62,841 bases of DNA from Anaerolineales bacterium UBA3082 (GCA_002366595.1 DFBK01000006.1:1429-64269); one strand, 5' to 3'; counted from the first letter of the stretch, positions 31,766 to 41,692 are shown. Notes: generated by a model from the letters alone, not told the origin. Program-made: numbers and translations.

Positions 31766-34600
31766 CTACTCGATTCGGATCATGGTCAAGATCACCCTGT
31801 CTCCCTCTAGCCGGTTTCCCTCCTCATCGAAGGCGGGAAGGCGCGCCCCCGTTTCGGCTTGGTACATCCCCACCTCTAGGAGGTAAGAGCCAAGAGGAGC
31901 ATCGAGGGGGATGGGGATCTCGTATTCGTCCCGTACCACCTCCCCTTCCAGCCAGCCGGTGGTGGGGTATCTACCCCCTTGTGGGGGGTTATCTTTCTGA
32001 CCCCAGAGTCGCCCTTCCTCATCGAGAAGGTGGGTGAAGACGGTATAACTGGTGCTCATCTCCCTCTGGGCTTGCCAGTAAACTACTAGTTGCAACTCCC
32101 CTCCTGCTTGGGCCTTGCCCTCCAGGTCATATCCCAGAAGGGTCACCTGCTCTCCCAGGTTGACCGCTAAGGGGTGCGCCGGGGAGGGGAGGGTGAACTC
32201 TCTAGGCTGCTCCAAGACGCGAATACGACTCAGGGAGATGCTATCCCCCGAATCTCCGACTAGAGGAAGATACTCCCCCGTTTCCATATCGAAGACCCGT
32301 ACCAGGAGGGGATATCTCCCTGGAGGGGTTTCAGGGGGTATAGGGTAGTCGAAACGGTCGCGGACGATCTCCCCGGCTTTCCAGCGGCCGGTAGGGTAAT
32401 CCCCATCTAAGGGTTGGCGGCGGAGTTCCCCGAACTTATTTCCTTCCTCATCGGCCAGAAAGACCGAGAGGGCGTAATCTCCCTCCGGTTGGCCTTGCGC
32501 TTGCCACCAGAGGGAAAGGTGTATCTTCCCTCCCGGACGCGCTTGGCGACGGCTGATCGCCCACCCCAAGAAAGTCAATTTATGGTCCAAGTTCCTCCGA
32601 CGAGGCTGGGGTATCTCCAGGGCCTCTAAAGGAACGGAGGTCGCCTTGGCTACGACGATAGGTTCGGAGGAAAGAGCGTCCAGGTAAGGTTCTTCCGCCA
32701 TCTTAACCCTCTTTCCCGTAGCCCGGTCATAGAGGCCCACCTGCAGGCGATATTCTCGAGGTGGCGTATCGGGGGGGATGGGGAGGGTGAACCATTCGGC
32801 CACTAGGTCGCCCTCTTGCCAACTGGAAGGGGGATAGCCTAGGGAGTCGGCTTGGGCCCAAAGATAGCCTCGCAGATCCACCAGATGGAGGAAGAAGGAG
32901 TAATCTATATCCCCTCTTTCCCTGCTGAGGACACGCCAGTAGAGGACGAGTTGTAACGGCTCCCCTGCCCGAGGTGGAGAGGCGAGATCATACCCCAGGA
33001 TCTCGATCTTGTTATCGAGATTGGCTAAAAGGGGATAGTGGGGTTGGATCTTTTGAAGGCCAGCCAAATCGCCTGAACCCAAATGGTAGGCCTGAAAGGC
33101 TGGCTCGCCCTGGGGCTCGAGGATGATATCCGCTACTGGCAGGCCGGAGAAATAGTCGCCTTTCCATTCCTCTCGCAAGGGGCCCGTGGCAGGGAAGATG
33201 TAGGTCACCTCCTCGCTAGCAGGGAAGACGAGGGACCTCTGTCCGTTGAACCATCTGATGAAGCGGGGCTTCCCCAACATATAGTTTAAGACTTGTTGAT
33301 CCAAATCAGCCGCGAACTCGCCAGAGATGCAGGTAGTACCCTCCGGCAGTTGGCTCAAGTACCGGGCTACCTCTGTCAGATCGGCTCGATAGATATTCCG
33401 CACCTCAGGGTTTTGGGCCCAGAGGAGAAAATAATCGCGGTAGGTGAAAAGGGTGGTGGCCAAGAAGAGGGCCGCTATAGCCCCCATAGCCACCCTTTTA
33501 ATGATCTTCCTTTGAGCGAGCCCTCTCCAAGCGGTCACGATGGCTAGCGAAGGGAGGGTATATATCGCTCCCAGGGCGCCCATGGCCCTCAGGGTAGAGG
33601 GGCTGTCCCGAGTTATGGCGCTGGTTATGAGGTTTAGGGACAGCCAGAGGAGAAGAAAAGCGTACTCTGGTTTCTTGAACCTGGCTAGAGAGATAATGAG
33701 GCCTCCGTAGAAGAGGAGAGAGGTTAGGGGGTCGAACACCGGTCGCCCCGCCAGGTTATATCGCCACTCCGGGTCACCGTGAAGGCTGAACATCCCTAGA
33801 ACATTCAAGGTGTCTTTGAGTACAGGTTGGGGGTCGCCTTGGAAGAGGAGGCGGAGGTGATCGCTGAGATCGCGCAGCCTGGCCGTGGAGGCGAGCGGGT
33901 TTCTCTGTAAGTGATAGCCCATGGGGAGAAAGAGCACCGCGGCCACCATGAAGAGGAGGATGATACCCTTCAGGTTGCTGCGGAGGAGATTTCTGTGCCA
34001 GATGAAAAGGTAGAGCACGAAGAACACGATAGTTGCAGCCACCAGGGGAGCCGAGGTGTAGGTATATTGAGCCAGGCCCAAAATGAGGCCCGAGGCCAGG
34101 AACCAAACCGCACCTCTTCTTAGCCCCTGCCAAAAGAGGTAGAAGCAGGCGAGTTCCAGGAGAAGGAGAGTAATGGGGCGCAACCCCACGCGGCTATCGA
34201 AGATATGCCAGAAAGAGATCGCTACCCCGGCGGCGGTGAGGAGGGCCACCTCTGGGCCGAAGAGTTCCTCAGTCAAGCGGTAGAGCATGGCGATGCTCAG
34301 GATCCCGGAAAGGACAGCCACTAGGCGGAGAGCGAAATAGTTCTCCCCCAGAAGGGCGATAGAAAGAGCGGTTAGATAAGGGTAGAGAGCCTCCTCCCCG
34401 CCGTTGGCATCGAAGAAAGCGGGGAACTCTCCCTTAAGGATATAGGTGGCGAAATTGGCTTTGAATATCTCATCATGCTGAAGGCCAGGGGGAGCAGCCT
34501 GGAAATGGTAAGTCCGAAAGAAGGTGGCCAAGAGAAGGATGAGGATGGTCAGGGCTATCGCCCAAAAGGTTCGTCGATTTTGAAGATCGCTCTTTTCCAA
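31766..34600 (-). CDS. GT39-like membrane glycosyltransferase with three C-terminal beta domains
   Basis: 944 residues. The GT-C membrane part (about 1-400) has the catalytic acidic pair in PPGLQHDEIFKANF (D43, E44), a variant of the usual motif shared with the 34686 gene. The soluble C-terminal half contains three ~130-residue beta domains: IEILGYDL...LVLYWRVL, LTFLGWAI...LSLWWQAQ and VTLLGYDL...LVVYWQAQ...YTVFTHLLDEEGRLWGQKD. The last ends in ETGARLP and the C-terminus. The domain copies are more alike between genes than within one protein, suggesting module shuffling. A minus-strand TATAAT lies at 34626-34631. Confidence 0.85.
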   Translation of the reverse strand: MEKSDLQNRRTFWAIALTILILLLATFFRTYHFQAAPPGLQHDEIFKANFATYILKGEFPAFFDANGGEEALYPYLTALSIALLGENYFALRLVAVLSGILSIAMLYRLTEELFGPEVALLTAAGVAISFWHIFDSRVGLRPITLLLLELACFYLFWQGLRRGAVWFLASGLILGLAQYTYTSAPLVAATIVFFVLYLFIWHRNLLRSNLKGIILLFMVAAVLFLPMGYHLQRNPLASTARLRDLSDHLRLLFQGDPQPVLKDTLNVLGMFSLHGDPEWRYNLAGRPVFDPLTSLLFYGGLIISLARFKKPEYAFLLLWLSLNLITSAITRDSPSTLRAMGALGAIYTLPSLAIVTAWRGLAQRKIIKRVAMGAIAALFLATTLFTYRDYFLLWAQNPEVRNIYRADLTEVARYLSQLPEGTTCISGEFAADLDQQVLNYMLGKPRFIRWFNGQRSLVFPASEEVTYIFPATGPLREEWKGDYFSGLPVADIILEPQGEPAFQAYHLGSGDLAGLQKIQPHYPLLANLDNKIEILGYDLASPPRAGEPLQLVLYWRVLSRERGDIDYSFFLHLVDLRGYLWAQADSLGYPPSSWQEGDLVAEWFTLPIPPDTPPREYRLQVGLYDRATGKRVKMAEEPYLDALSSEPIVVAKATSVPLEALEIPQPRRRNLDHKLTFLGWAISRRQARPGGKIHLSLWWQAQGQPEGDYALSVFLADEEGNKFGELRRQPLDGDYPTGRWKAGEIVRDRFDYPIPPETPPGRYPLLVRVFDMETGEYLPLVGDSGDSISLSRIRVLEQPREFTLPSPAHPLAVNLGEQVTLLGYDLEGKAQAGGELQLVVYWQAQREMSTSYTVFTHLLDEEGRLWGQKDNPPQGGRYPTTGWLEGEVVRDEYEIPIPLDAPLGSYLLEVGMYQAETGARLPAFDEEGNRLEGDRVILTMIRIE

Positions 34601-34685
34601 CTCCTCTCTCCTATCGTTGGGAACGATTATAACAAACTTCGTGGCTAGGGGGTAGATTATGAATGCCTAGGCTGCGAGTAGGGTG

Positions 34686-36731
34686 TTACTCTTCGATCCA
34701 TATCCGTCCTAGGAGGATGCGATCCCCCTCGCCTCCGGGGCCCAGGACAGGCATTCGTTCCATGGTGGAGAGAAGGTAGATACCTACTTCGATCTCGTAC
34801 TCTCCAGCCGGCGCCTCCGGGGGGATAGGGATATGATAAAAGTCCACCACTATCTCACCCCTTTCCCACCGAGTAGTGGGGTACGAGCCCCTCAGGGGTA
34901 GGCTGTCATCCTGCCCCCAGAGGGGACCGCCGGTGGCCTCGTTGTAAGGGCCCAGGAGGTGGGTGAAGACGGTATAACTCTCTTTCATCTCCCCCAGAGC
35001 CTGCCAGTATAGGGTCAGGTCTAGGAGATCCCCCCGGTGAGGGGAGTCGGTAGAGAGATCGAACCCCAGGAGCCGAACCTTCTCCAGGTCGATAGAAAGG
35101 GGGTGTTCTGGGTTCAGGATCGCGCCGCCTTTAGGGACCCGATAGGCCACAAAGTAGGTCTCCCCGTTTCTGTCTTGGTTCTTGAAGACCACATCCCCTT
35201 GGGGGAGGTATCTTCGCAGGAAGGGGAGAGAGGTTTCATCCTCGGGGGTGATTATCAGGTAGGTGGTCGCTCCATCGTCGGGGGGCAGAACCATCCCCTC
35301 TCTTCCATCTAGGCTTTTGGTGTTGATACCACCCAGGATGAAGAGGAGGGTGGGGTGATCGCTCCGCACGGGGGAGAGGTAGAGCCGTTCCTGGGAGGGC
35401 AACCCTTTTATGTAGTGGGCCATATCCACCAACCCTACATCGAAGGCGTAGAAAAGGTCGTTGCTGCGGCCCCAAGTGAGGAAGTAGGCCCGCGCCGTCG
35501 AGAGGCCAGAGAAAACCAATCCCGCCCCCAGCAGGAGGGTGACCACGCCGCACACCCACTGCCGGCCCAGACGCGCTGCGCTTTGCCAGATGGCCCAGCC
35601 GCCCAGAGCGCAGAGGAGGGCCAGGGCTGGCGTAGCGCCGATGGCCCGGCCAAAGTGGGGTGCGTGCTCGGTGATGAGTGTGGGCAGGGTCGTCACTCCC
35701 AGCCAGATCAGCGGTAGAGCGGAGGTCGGACGGCGGAACCCGACCAGTGCCTGTCCCAGCCCGACCAGGAAAAGGAGGGCCAGGAAAGGGTCCAGAGCCG
35801 GGCGACCGGGCAGGTTGCTGCGTGGATTAGCATCGCCCCGCAGAAAGAACATCCTTAGCACGCGGGGAAGGTTGTCCCCTAACGCCTGCCAAGGGCTTTC
35901 CGGGGCACTTTCGCCACCCACTAAAGCCACGCTGGCGGCCCTCTGTAAAAAATTGGCCGGATGGGTGACAAAGTAGAGAGCGATGGGCGCGGCAACGATC
36001 AGCGCGACGAGGGCTGTCAAGAGTAGGCCGCGTCCGTGGCGACAGAGGAAGCGGCGCTCCATAACGGCGGCGTAGGCCACGATCAGGGCCGCCAGGATGG
36101 GCACGAAATAGCCGGCTTTGTAGGTGTAAAGGCTGCCGCCCAGGGCCAGCCCGGCCAGGGCAAAAGGAGGCCAGCGATCGGTATTCAGGCCCCGGGCCAA
36201 GGCGGCAAAGGCCAGGGTGGCGAAGAAGGGCACAAGGATCGGCTCCATGCCGATCCGGCTGAAGTTGAGATGCCAGTAGAGGATAGCCAGGACCAAGGCG
36301 GTGCCCAGGCCCACGATCTGCCCCTGGAAGCCACCAGGGCTTCTGGGCCCTTGCTCCGGCTGGATTGCCCCACCCCGGTGCGAGCGGGGGTTTCGGAAAA
36401 GCTCACGCCCCAGCCACCAGGCCAGGGGCACCGTCAGCACCCCGGCGAAGGCTGATGGCAGGCGGATAACCCAGGGCTTCTGGCCCAGCAGGCCGATGGC
36501 GGCGGCCACGAGGTAAAGGGCGATGGGTTCCTCGCCCATGTCGCTTTCAAAGAAAATCTGAGGAGGAGCACCTTCGAGCAGCGTGCGGGCTGTGACGCCT
36601 TTGAAGCCTTCGTCAAAGTGGAGGCCGGGCGGCAGGTAGGGCAGGCGGTAGAAGCGGAGGGTGGCGGCGATCAGGGTAATGAGCAGAACGGCCCACACTT
36701 CCCAGCGGAGAGGAAGGTTCCTTTTTCTCAT
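34686..36731 (-). CDS. GT39-like membrane glycosyltransferase with one C-terminal beta domain
   Basis: 681 residues. The catalytic motif is PPGLHFDEGFKGV (D40, E41), followed by about 11 membrane helices and one C-terminal beta domain (VRLLGFDL...LTLYWQAL...YTVFTHLL, then GSYPTTRWERGEI). The N-terminal part (about 35480-36731) is visibly more GC-rich, with CGG, GCC and CTG codons, than the C-terminal part, which matches the surrounding genes. The gene may therefore be a mosaic. It overlaps the upstream GT39 gene (36728) by four bases, so the two are co-translated. Confidence 0.85.
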   Translation of the reverse strand: MRKRNLPLRWEVWAVLLITLIAATLRFYRLPYLPPGLHFDEGFKGVTARTLLEGAPPQIFFESDMGEEPIALYLVAAAIGLLGQKPWVIRLPSAFAGVLTVPLAWWLGRELFRNPRSHRGGAIQPEQGPRSPGGFQGQIVGLGTALVLAILYWHLNFSRIGMEPILVPFFATLAFAALARGLNTDRWPPFALAGLALGGSLYTYKAGYFVPILAALIVAYAAVMERRFLCRHGRGLLLTALVALIVAAPIALYFVTHPANFLQRAASVALVGGESAPESPWQALGDNLPRVLRMFFLRGDANPRSNLPGRPALDPFLALLFLVGLGQALVGFRRPTSALPLIWLGVTTLPTLITEHAPHFGRAIGATPALALLCALGGWAIWQSAARLGRQWVCGVVTLLLGAGLVFSGLSTARAYFLTWGRSNDLFYAFDVGLVDMAHYIKGLPSQERLYLSPVRSDHPTLLFILGGINTKSLDGREGMVLPPDDGATTYLIITPEDETSLPFLRRYLPQGDVVFKNQDRNGETYFVAYRVPKGGAILNPEHPLSIDLEKVRLLGFDLSTDSPHRGDLLDLTLYWQALGEMKESYTVFTHLLGPYNEATGGPLWGQDDSLPLRGSYPTTRWERGEIVVDFYHIPIPPEAPAGEYEIEVGIYLLSTMERMPVLGPGGEGDRILLGRIWIEE

Positions 36732-38623
36732 GGGGCCACCACCTCGACGCTGTCCAGCAACGCCCGGTCGCCCAGGGGAGCACCGCTGTCGGGGTCGCGG
36801 ACGGGCAGGCGCTCAAGGGTCTCCAGGAGGTACATGCCCACTTCGAGGACGTGCGGACCGGGCGTGGCGTCGGCGGAGACGGTCAGGGCATAGTTGTCCT
36901 GGACGACTTGGCCGACGGTCCAGCGGTCGGTGGGCAGGGTGCCTCCCTGGGGTTCGCTGTCCATCTGCGCCTGGATCTGCTCGCTGGCGTCCAGCAGATG
37001 GGTAAAGACGGTGTAGCGCTCCGCCACCGGCGAGAGAGCCTGCCAGTAGAGGGTTAGGAGTAGCGTGTCGCCGGGGGCCACACATTCAGCGCTAAGAGCA
37101 TAGCCCAGGAGCCGCACCTGGTCACCCAGATCGGCGTGCAGTGGGTGCTGGATAGTATCGTCAGCAGCGGCGGCCGTCATCACGTATAGCGACAGATCGG
37201 CATCCACCCATCCGCCAAAGTAGCCCTTGCTACCGTGGGTGGCCAGCCAGCGGGATAGGTAGCCACCAGAGTCGTATTCCGCCGGATTTCCAAAGCGGAC
37301 CAGCCAGAGGCGCGGGTGGCTGGTGGCGATGGTGGCCAACTCGCGGGCGGTGCGGGGATCCCCCAACGGATATTCGTAGCGAGGGAAAAAGTAGGCATCC
37401 AGGCCATTAGGCCGGTAGTATTCAAAGAGGGGACGCTGGAGTTGGTTAGCCAGGATGAGGCCATCGTCGGGGCGGGCGTTGGCCTGCACGTAGGCCATCA
37501 TCTGACCGTAGCGGCCCTTGAGATAAGCATCGTCGGTGTAATAGCCGCGCAGACCGTAGCCGCTCCCGACTAGCAGGAGTAGGGCACCCACAGCGCTCAC
37601 CGGTCGCCATAGACGGCCCCAAGCCATCACGCCCCACGCCGCCAGGAGGTAGAAGGCGGGGGCGACGAGAAGCAGGTAGCGGGCGTAGAAAAAGGGCATG
37701 AAGGGGTTGACGGCCCAGGCCAGGAGGAGAGGGAGGGTGAGGTAAGCGGCGACCAGCCAGGGCTCTGGTTGGCGGCGGAAGAGGGCCAGCAGGCCAGCCA
37801 CGACGGCCATCAGAAAGGGGAGGGAGATCACCCACGCGGCAGCGGACGGGACGGCCAGGCCAGCGCTGAGCGTGGTGAACGTCTGCCCTGCGATGCGGAG
37901 GGCGGTGGACAGGTCCCACTTCTCGAAGCGAGCACTGGCCTTTCCGCTGAGAAAGCCGCTCTGGACAGCGATCCAGGGGAGATAGGCCAGGGCGATGGTA
38001 CCTTGTGCAGCCAGCCATCGGCCCAAATCGGACCATCGGCGACGGCAGAGCAGGAAGGGGATGATGACCAGATTCTCGGCCAGGATGACGAAAAAGCCGT
38101 AGTAGTGGGTGTAGGCGCTACCGAGGGTGGTAAGGAGGTAGGCCGACCACGCTCCGATAGAGCGCGGTCTTTGGAAAGCACGCATTGCCCAATAGACAGA
38201 GGCGGCGGTCAGGAGAGTGCCCAGGCCGTACATGCGCGTTTCCTGCGAGTAGTAGGTCAGGACCGGCGAGACAGCGACTAACAAGGCTGCCAACCCCCCA
38301 GTCGCCAGACCGAAAGCGCGGTGACCCAGGAGATAGACAACCGGCACCGTCAGGGTGCCAATGACAGCCGAGAGGAAGCGCACAGCCAGGGGCGATGATC
38401 CTACCAGGCGTAGCCAGAGGTAGAGGAGGAAGGGGTAGAGGGGGGGGTGAGTGTCTGCCCCGCCGGCTACGACCTGGGGCAGAGGTTGGCTACTGAGCCA
38501 GATGCTAAAGGCTTCATCGCCCCAGATGTCCTGGCGGTCAATGGCGTAGAGCCGCAGGCCGAAGGCCAGCAGGACGACGAGCAGGATCCCGAGATAGAAC
38601 CGTCGGGCATGCGCTCCAGTCAT
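36728..38623 (-). CDS. GT39-like membrane glycosyltransferase, GC-rich, leaderless
   Basis: About 631 residues. The GT-C core has DIWGDEAFS (D36, E37) and DTHPPLYPFLLYLWLRLVG, about 11-12 membrane helices, and one C-terminal beta domain (VRLLGYALSAECV...LTLYWQAL...YTVFTHLLD...WTVGQVVQD). ATG at 38623 is preferred: the -10 box CATACT ends only six bases before it, so the transcript should be leaderless. The in-frame GTG at 38641 would lie upstream of that -10 box. Codon use is distinctly GC-rich compared with the neighbouring paralogues, suggesting recent transfer from a related but higher-GC organism. It is followed directly by the 34686 gene. Confidence 0.82.
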   Translation of the reverse strand: MTGAHARRFYLGILLVVLLAFGLRLYAIDRQDIWGDEAFSIWLSSQPLPQVVAGGADTHPPLYPFLLYLWLRLVGSSPLAVRFLSAVIGTLTVPVVYLLGHRAFGLATGGLAALLVAVSPVLTYYSQETRMYGLGTLLTAASVYWAMRAFQRPRSIGAWSAYLLTTLGSAYTHYYGFFVILAENLVIIPFLLCRRRWSDLGRWLAAQGTIALAYLPWIAVQSGFLSGKASARFEKWDLSTALRIAGQTFTTLSAGLAVPSAAAWVISLPFLMAVVAGLLALFRRQPEPWLVAAYLTLPLLLAWAVNPFMPFFYARYLLLVAPAFYLLAAWGVMAWGRLWRPVSAVGALLLLVGSGYGLRGYYTDDAYLKGRYGQMMAYVQANARPDDGLILANQLQRPLFEYYRPNGLDAYFFPRYEYPLGDPRTARELATIATSHPRLWLVRFGNPAEYDSGGYLSRWLATHGSKGYFGGWVDADLSLYVMTAAAADDTIQHPLHADLGDQVRLLGYALSAECVAPGDTLLLTLYWQALSPVAERYTVFTHLLDASEQIQAQMDSEPQGGTLPTDRWTVGQVVQDNYALTVSADATPGPHVLEVGMYLLETLERLPVRDPDSGAPLGDRALLDSVEVVAP

Positions 38624-38629
38624 GGGTTC

Positions 38630-38658
38630 AGTATGGCACACCCCCGGTGTTTTGGCAA
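38630..38658 (-). promoter_or_regulatory. Promoter for the leaderless GT39 gene
   Basis: Minus strand: TTGCCA (38653-38658), 17-bp spacer, CATACT (38630-38635), six bases before the ATG. Confidence 0.7.
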
Positions 38659-38746
38659 CCCGTCCCTGTCGCGCTAATCAAATAGCCCCCGGTCAGCCAG
38701 GGAGGTTGCTACAGGGGTTCGTAAGACCATACGCTTTGCCAGCCTT

Positions 38747-41608
38747 TTAGTGCACCAGTCGGATTTGCGTCTCCTCCAAAAGGAGCCTATCTCCTATATG
38801 GTTCCTCTCTTGGTCATAGATGGGTAGCCGCACTGAGGTCGAAGCATCGTACATACCGATCTCGATAAGGTAATCTCCGAGAGGTGCATCCTCTTTAATG
38901 GGGATCTCATATTCATCCTTGATGTACTCCCCTTCGATCCAACTGGTGGTGGGGAGGGTCCAGTCGCCGGGAACGCCGTCTTTCTGTCCCCAGATGCGAT
39001 CCTCTTCATCAATGAGATGAGTGAAGACGGTATAAGAGGTCCCCATTTGCGCCAGGGCTTGCCAGTAGAGAGTGAGATGCAAACTCCCGCCGGGATGGCT
39101 TTCTAACGATGCCAGGTCGTAGCCTAGAAAGAGGACGCTATCCCCCAAGCGGGCCCAGAGCGGGTGTTGGATGGCTTCAGGTGGCTCAGTGGAATGGACT
39201 CTTCCCTCCACCTCGATAGTGGTAAGGGCCACTTTCTGGGCTCGCCGGAAGGGCCAGTGGCCGATGGCCAAGGGCTTTCCGTCCTCCGAGCGACAGAGTC
39301 CTAAAAGCAGGCGGTAATGGCCAGGCGGCAGATTGGCTGGTAGCAGCAGTCGATGGGGATCGCGAGTGAGACTATCAACCGGCCACCGGCTGGTAGGGTA
39401 GGTGCCACGGAGGGGGGCTTTCTCCTCCTGGGTCCAGGTCTTGCCGCTCTCGTCCTCCAGACGTAAGGAGACCTTATACTCTTCCATCCTGGTCAAGGCC
39501 TGCCAAAAGAGGGTCACCTCTATCTCCTCGCCGGAAAGGTAAGGGCCCTCGCCCAGGCTATAGCCCAAAAGCCGCATCCCTCCTTCGAAGTCGGCTTGCC
39601 GAGGGTGCTGGATGGGGAAGGCCTCGATCGGTGGCTGGCGAGCGGGTAGAATGACTCTCACCTCTCCCAATATCGCTTCTACCCCCAGAGGTTCTCCTAG
39701 TGATGTCACCTCTAGGGGAGCGCTTTCGGGGTCACTGTAAAGGGAGAGGCGAAGTTGGTAGGTGCCGGGAGGGGTTCCGGCGGGCACCAAGAGGCCCTGG
39801 CTATCCCTAAGGGTGGCCCCTAGGGGTAGTTCGGGGAAAGGGTGGAGCCCAGCCACTCCCTCGCTATCGTGACTGGCCCACACATAGCCACTCTTGTCCG
39901 TCAGACGTAAGGCTACCCGATACCTCTCTTGGAAATCGGCTACCCTTTGCCAGAGGAGATCTACCCTTATCACCCCCCAGGCGGCTTCCACCGCTTGGGC
40001 ACTTACCCCATAGGTTTGGAGAAGCATTAGGCCTCCGAATTCCAGTGGCCGATCGCTGGCGGTGAGAGGGGCCTGGCTGGCGTAGGCGGTAAGTTTCGTG
40101 TTCTGGCTATACCACTCGGCGAGGAAAGGGTAATATCCTCGACTCAGGTACTCCTCTACCTCGCTCTCTAAGATCCTCCCCAAAACCTGATGGGTAGGGA
40201 ACCAGAGGCGGGGGTGTTGGGAGAACAGTCGATCTAGTCCCTGGCCCAGGAGGTCGGGGCGCTCCATCCACCGCTCCCGTGTCACATCAGTCTCTTCCTT
40301 GGGGGTGAGGTAAAGAGAGGGCAAGAGGGCTTGATAGTAACTGTGAAAGTAGCCCACCTGCCAAGGGTGGACGACCACGATCACATCTTCCGGTTGCGCT
40401 AGCGCCTCCAGCCGGGCGATAAGGGGGCGGTAGTCATCTTCAACATACCGCGGGATGGTATAGAAATGGGAAAGAGAGAGACCGCAAAGGGCGAGCAAGA
40501 TCAGCCCCGCCAAATATAGAAGGGTTCTTCTTCCCTTTAGAGAAAAAAGACCCAAGGCCACTAAGATATAGAAGGCCGGCGTGGCCAAGAGGAGGAGTCG
40601 CTCTATCCCTATGGCTCTAAAGGGGAAACGGAGGTTGATGAGGAACCCCGAAAGCAGAGGAACGAAGAGGTAGAGGAGGAGGAAAAGAACGCCTCGACTT
40701 ACTCTTTCTTCCTGCTCCAAGGAAACCTTCGCACCATCTGGCCAAAGGGCGCTTCCCACCCCTAGAGCAACGAAAAACAAGGGTATGATGCCCAACCAAG
40801 CGAGATGCTGAGACAGGTGCCCAAGGCCAAAGGTGGTTAAGTGGCTTCCCATATAGGTGGCGAAGCCCAGGGGAAGGTCGGCCTCCTTCGCTAACTTGGT
40901 AGCCACGTAATCGATCAATTTGCTCCCTGCGAAGAGGATCCAAGGGGCGTAAAGGAGAAGCCAGATCGCTTGAGCGGCCAGCCATTTGAGGATCAGGGAA
41001 AGTTTGTGACGAGCCAAGATGAGGAAAAAGAGCGTCTGGGCTAAGGGTATAAAGGCCGCATAGTATTGAGTGTATGCCGCTGCGGTAGTGGTCAAGAGAT
41101 AGCCTGCCCAGAGACCTATGGAGGCTTGGCCTTCTTTCAACCCTTTCCCTATCTCTAAGGCGAAATAGGTGGATAGGAGCCCCAGGAAGGTGACCAGGGC
41201 GTACATGCGGGCCTCTTGGGAGTAGTAGATGGGAAAAGGGGCTACAGCCCAAACCAAAGTGGTGAGAAGACCTACCGAGGGGTTAAAGAGGCGGCGGGCC
41301 ACGAGAAAGATCAGAGGGGCGGAAAGAACGCCCACCAAGAGGGAGAAGAAGCGGATGGCGAAAGGGCTAGCCCCCAGGAGGAGTACCCAGAGGTGGAGAA
41401 GTAGATAGTAGAAGGGAGGGTGGATATCGATGGCCGTGCGAGCCACCATGGAGGGGATATCGCTGGTGGCGAAATAGACCGTCCACCCCTCATCCCACCA
41501 GAGAGGCTGAAAGTCCAGCCTGGCGATGCGAAGGGTGAAGGCCAAGAAGGTGATCGAGGTGAGCCAATAGGCCCAAGGTATTCTCTTAAGGATCGAATCT
41601 CTTCTCAT
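38747..41608 (-). CDS. GT39-like membrane glycosyltransferase with three C-terminal beta domains
   Basis: About 953 residues from ATG 41608 (MRRDSILKRIPWAYWL). An upstream start at 41776 would add 56 residues, lies inside the divergent rplI region and is rejected. The GT-C core has PLWWDEGWTVYFA (D39, E40) and DIHPPFYYLLLHLWVLLLG. Three C-terminal beta domains follow: a divergent first (LMLLQTYGVS...VDLLWQRV), a second (MRLLGYSL...VTLFWQAL) and a third (VLFLGYDL...LTLYWQAL...YTVFTHLIDEEDRIWGQKD) ending RLPIYDQE. A minus-strand TATAAT lies at 41625-41630. The substrate is unknown. Confidence 0.84.
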   Translation of the reverse strand: MRRDSILKRIPWAYWLTSITFLAFTLRIARLDFQPLWWDEGWTVYFATSDIPSMVARTAIDIHPPFYYLLLHLWVLLLGASPFAIRFFSLLVGVLSAPLIFLVARRLFNPSVGLLTTLVWAVAPFPIYYSQEARMYALVTFLGLLSTYFALEIGKGLKEGQASIGLWAGYLLTTTAAAYTQYYAAFIPLAQTLFFLILARHKLSLILKWLAAQAIWLLLYAPWILFAGSKLIDYVATKLAKEADLPLGFATYMGSHLTTFGLGHLSQHLAWLGIIPLFFVALGVGSALWPDGAKVSLEQEERVSRGVLFLLLYLFVPLLSGFLINLRFPFRAIGIERLLLLATPAFYILVALGLFSLKGRRTLLYLAGLILLALCGLSLSHFYTIPRYVEDDYRPLIARLEALAQPEDVIVVVHPWQVGYFHSYYQALLPSLYLTPKEETDVTRERWMERPDLLGQGLDRLFSQHPRLWFPTHQVLGRILESEVEEYLSRGYYPFLAEWYSQNTKLTAYASQAPLTASDRPLEFGGLMLLQTYGVSAQAVEAAWGVIRVDLLWQRVADFQERYRVALRLTDKSGYVWASHDSEGVAGLHPFPELPLGATLRDSQGLLVPAGTPPGTYQLRLSLYSDPESAPLEVTSLGEPLGVEAILGEVRVILPARQPPIEAFPIQHPRQADFEGGMRLLGYSLGEGPYLSGEEIEVTLFWQALTRMEEYKVSLRLEDESGKTWTQEEKAPLRGTYPTSRWPVDSLTRDPHRLLLPANLPPGHYRLLLGLCRSEDGKPLAIGHWPFRRAQKVALTTIEVEGRVHSTEPPEAIQHPLWARLGDSVLFLGYDLASLESHPGGSLHLTLYWQALAQMGTSYTVFTHLIDEEDRIWGQKDGVPGDWTLPTTSWIEGEYIKDEYEIPIKEDAPLGDYLIEIGMYDASTSVRLPIYDQERNHIGDRLLLEETQIRLVH

Positions 41609-41654
41609 AGGTATATCGGGCAGTATTATAACACACGGGTGTAAGGGAGAAAAC

Positions 41655-41683
41655 TTGAGTTTTCTCCTCTTTTGGTGTATGAT
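41655..41683 (+). promoter_or_regulatory. Promoter of rplI
   Basis: TTGAGT (41655-41660), 17-bp spacer, TATGAT (41678-41683). The rplI ATG is only nine bases further, so the transcript has almost no leader. Confidence 0.65.
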
Positions 41684-41692
41684 AATAAAAGC

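Noticed and set aside
38580..38600. AGGATCCCGAGATAG as a palindromic-element copy
   Set aside because: Only the centre matches; it encodes an ordinary membrane helix of the GT39 protein.
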